Positions 62,600-64,000 of a stretch of 64,000 bases of DNA are shown here, in pieces. Origin of the DNA: Linanthus parryae. Its lineage: Eukaryota > Streptophyta > Magnoliopsida > Ericales > Polemoniaceae. Below the pieces are notes generated by a model that worked only from the letters and a program-made list of their open reading frames with translations, had not been told where the DNA came from and did no database searches. The stretch spans positions 87,817,136 to 87,881,135 of the forward strand of contig JALGPY010000007.1 of assembly GCA_023055425.1 (NCBI GenBank), in the 5' to 3' direction. The position numbers and the translations under genes were made by a program. How positions within the stretch are numbered: position 1 is the stretch's first letter; the number at the start of each line of letters is the position of its first letter.

Positions 62600-64000
62600 A
62601 GGGTACTCCAAATTATATTTCCTGTTTTTAATATATTTTTTTATAATTTTAGGAGACACGGAAAATATATTAATTTACAGATTAAATAATAAGTGTCTAG
62701 CACACTTCCCGAGGAAGTTTGATGCCCTTTAACACACTGTTTTGAGCCCAAATTTTTCTGGAGACTTATGTCATTATTACTTACTTTCTACCATAGGTGG
62801 TGAGACCCTAGGTGGTTGTTAGCAATTTTTGATCATTTAGGGTGATTTGACTATTGCTTATTAATTTCTAGTAATTAGAATTTAATTCTGGAAATTTCAA
62901 GAAAATTTCAGTATGTTTATTTTATTATTATACATGTTGTTGTGGGTTGAATAGATGTGTTTGATGCGTGGAGGTGGCTTAGATGTTTTATATTTGGCTT
63001 TGGTTTTGTTTTTGAACAGGTAATCAAAATACGGCATGCGTGTCGTGCCTCTCTATATATTATATTGTCTTCTCTCCTCATCCAATCGTCTCTATGATGT
63101 TACTTCTTCTTAGAAATAAGATAGTTAGTGGATATCTAGGATAGAAGCTTCAAGACAGGTGGCCAAACCAAGAGCTATGGCACAAGGTGCATGGAGCAAA
63201 GAGCCTCAAGCTTGGAGTCCTCAATTTAGGCGAGATGGCATGAGATGGAGTTCAAGAGTTTCTCAATAAGTATTCCCATTAGTGCGAGTGCACCTTAGGG
63301 GCCACATCCATTGCATATTTATTTATGCTTGTGTTTGTTTTATGTTATAAACTGTGTGTGATTGATATAATCGTATAATCTCGAATGCTAAAGAACTAAA
63401 CAAAATAACTCACATTAGAAGACATGAATAAAACTAATAGGGAATCATAAGTGACGAAATTTGATTCCTAGTTGCTACTAGGTTTTGGTGGAGTCCTTAT
63501 GAGACACTATTAAATTTTAATCGGGTGTCTAAATGTTAGCTAAGTAAATGCTAGTGATTAACTTCCACGATGTCTCAATCAATCGTGCCTAAATCGAAAC
63601 GGTAAGGGCTAATGGTGACAACAACGACATGATAAGTCGTCGTACTATGTAACCATCCGTTGTACATAGGTTGTCAAACCACCTACAAATATGGCAAAAC
63701 ATGTGATGATTAGTTGTCACAGCAACACATAGTCATTATCTTTAGGCTCACCAATAGTGGAAAGCAGCAGTCAAGATAATGTCATAGAGCATGCTATGAA
63801 AAGGTTGGGAAATGACCTCATCAGCAAGTTCAAGACCACATTTAAAAAAATTGTAGGAATTGGCCAAAGAAGAATCTTGGATCCATCTTAAAACCCACCT
63901 TAACTATGAGTAGTGAATTATGACATAAAATTTAGCACTCCACTATAGCGTCCAAAATTAGCACTCGACTACAGCATCTGAGATTGATCCCATTTATGAT
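62600..64000. other. Unassigned sequence to the window end
   Basis: AT-rich DNA without a convincing gene. There is no polymerase, gag or gene motif in any frame I examined. Confidence 0.4.

Overview
This window is plant nuclear DNA, almost certainly from a flowering plant with a repeat-rich genome. It is made almost entirely of nested LTR retrotransposons. The plant assignment rests on copia primer-binding sites complementary to initiator tRNA-Met (TGGTATCAGAGC), Athila-type sites complementary to tRNA-Asp, a Tat-type gypsy polyprotein with two RNase H domains, GT-AG introns of 73-81 bp and a plant mobile domain (PMD) gene. I see no ordinary host gene, tRNA, rRNA or CRISPR array.

Layout. 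1-3857: 3' part of an Angela-like copia element with its 3' LTR (plus strand). 3858-5240: unassigned, probably LTR-derived. 5241-26076: an old, gutted Tat-type gypsy element (plus strand). It is split at 6890/22494 by a young, complete relative of 15.6 kb on the minus strand (6891-22493), which has two 626-bp LTRs that look identical and a GCAGC target duplication. 26307-45205: an old Angela relic, split by a SIRE-like copia element (28192-44068, TSD GAGAG). That element is itself split by a non-autonomous gypsy-type element (28845-35647, TSD ACAAG) and by a 924-bp terminal-inverted-repeat element (36494-37417, 10-bp TSD). 45206-60194: an Athila-like element with gag and protease but no polymerase, split by a complete Angela-like element (46778-55266, TSD CTCAC). 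60195-60837: an element with 71-bp terminal inverted repeats. 60838-64000: mostly unassigned, with a copia LTR and leader relic near 61.5-62.6 kb.

The most interesting object is the young Tat element. On its minus strand it encodes Gag-protease (870 aa) and RT-RNaseH-RNaseH-integrase (1201 aa). The two lie in one frame separated by a single UGA, and a UGA stands at the same place in the old relative. On the opposite strand, between the 3' LTR and a 1.2-kb array of short hairpin repeats, lies an intact six-exon gene predicted to encode a 1297-aa PMD protein. All five introns are GT-AG and keep the frame. A broken copy of its first exon sits at the same place in the old relative, together with a conserved downstream TATA block and a short second reading frame that align between the two. 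The retroelement lineage therefore appears to carry a spliced antisense cargo locus that has lasted longer than the divergence of the two copies.

How the parts work together: in the young element the LTR drives Gag and Pol for retrotransposition, while the antisense PMD locus would use its own promoter just inside the 3' LTR. The other elements are broken by stops, frameshifts or deletions and probably need help from relatives to move, if they move at all.
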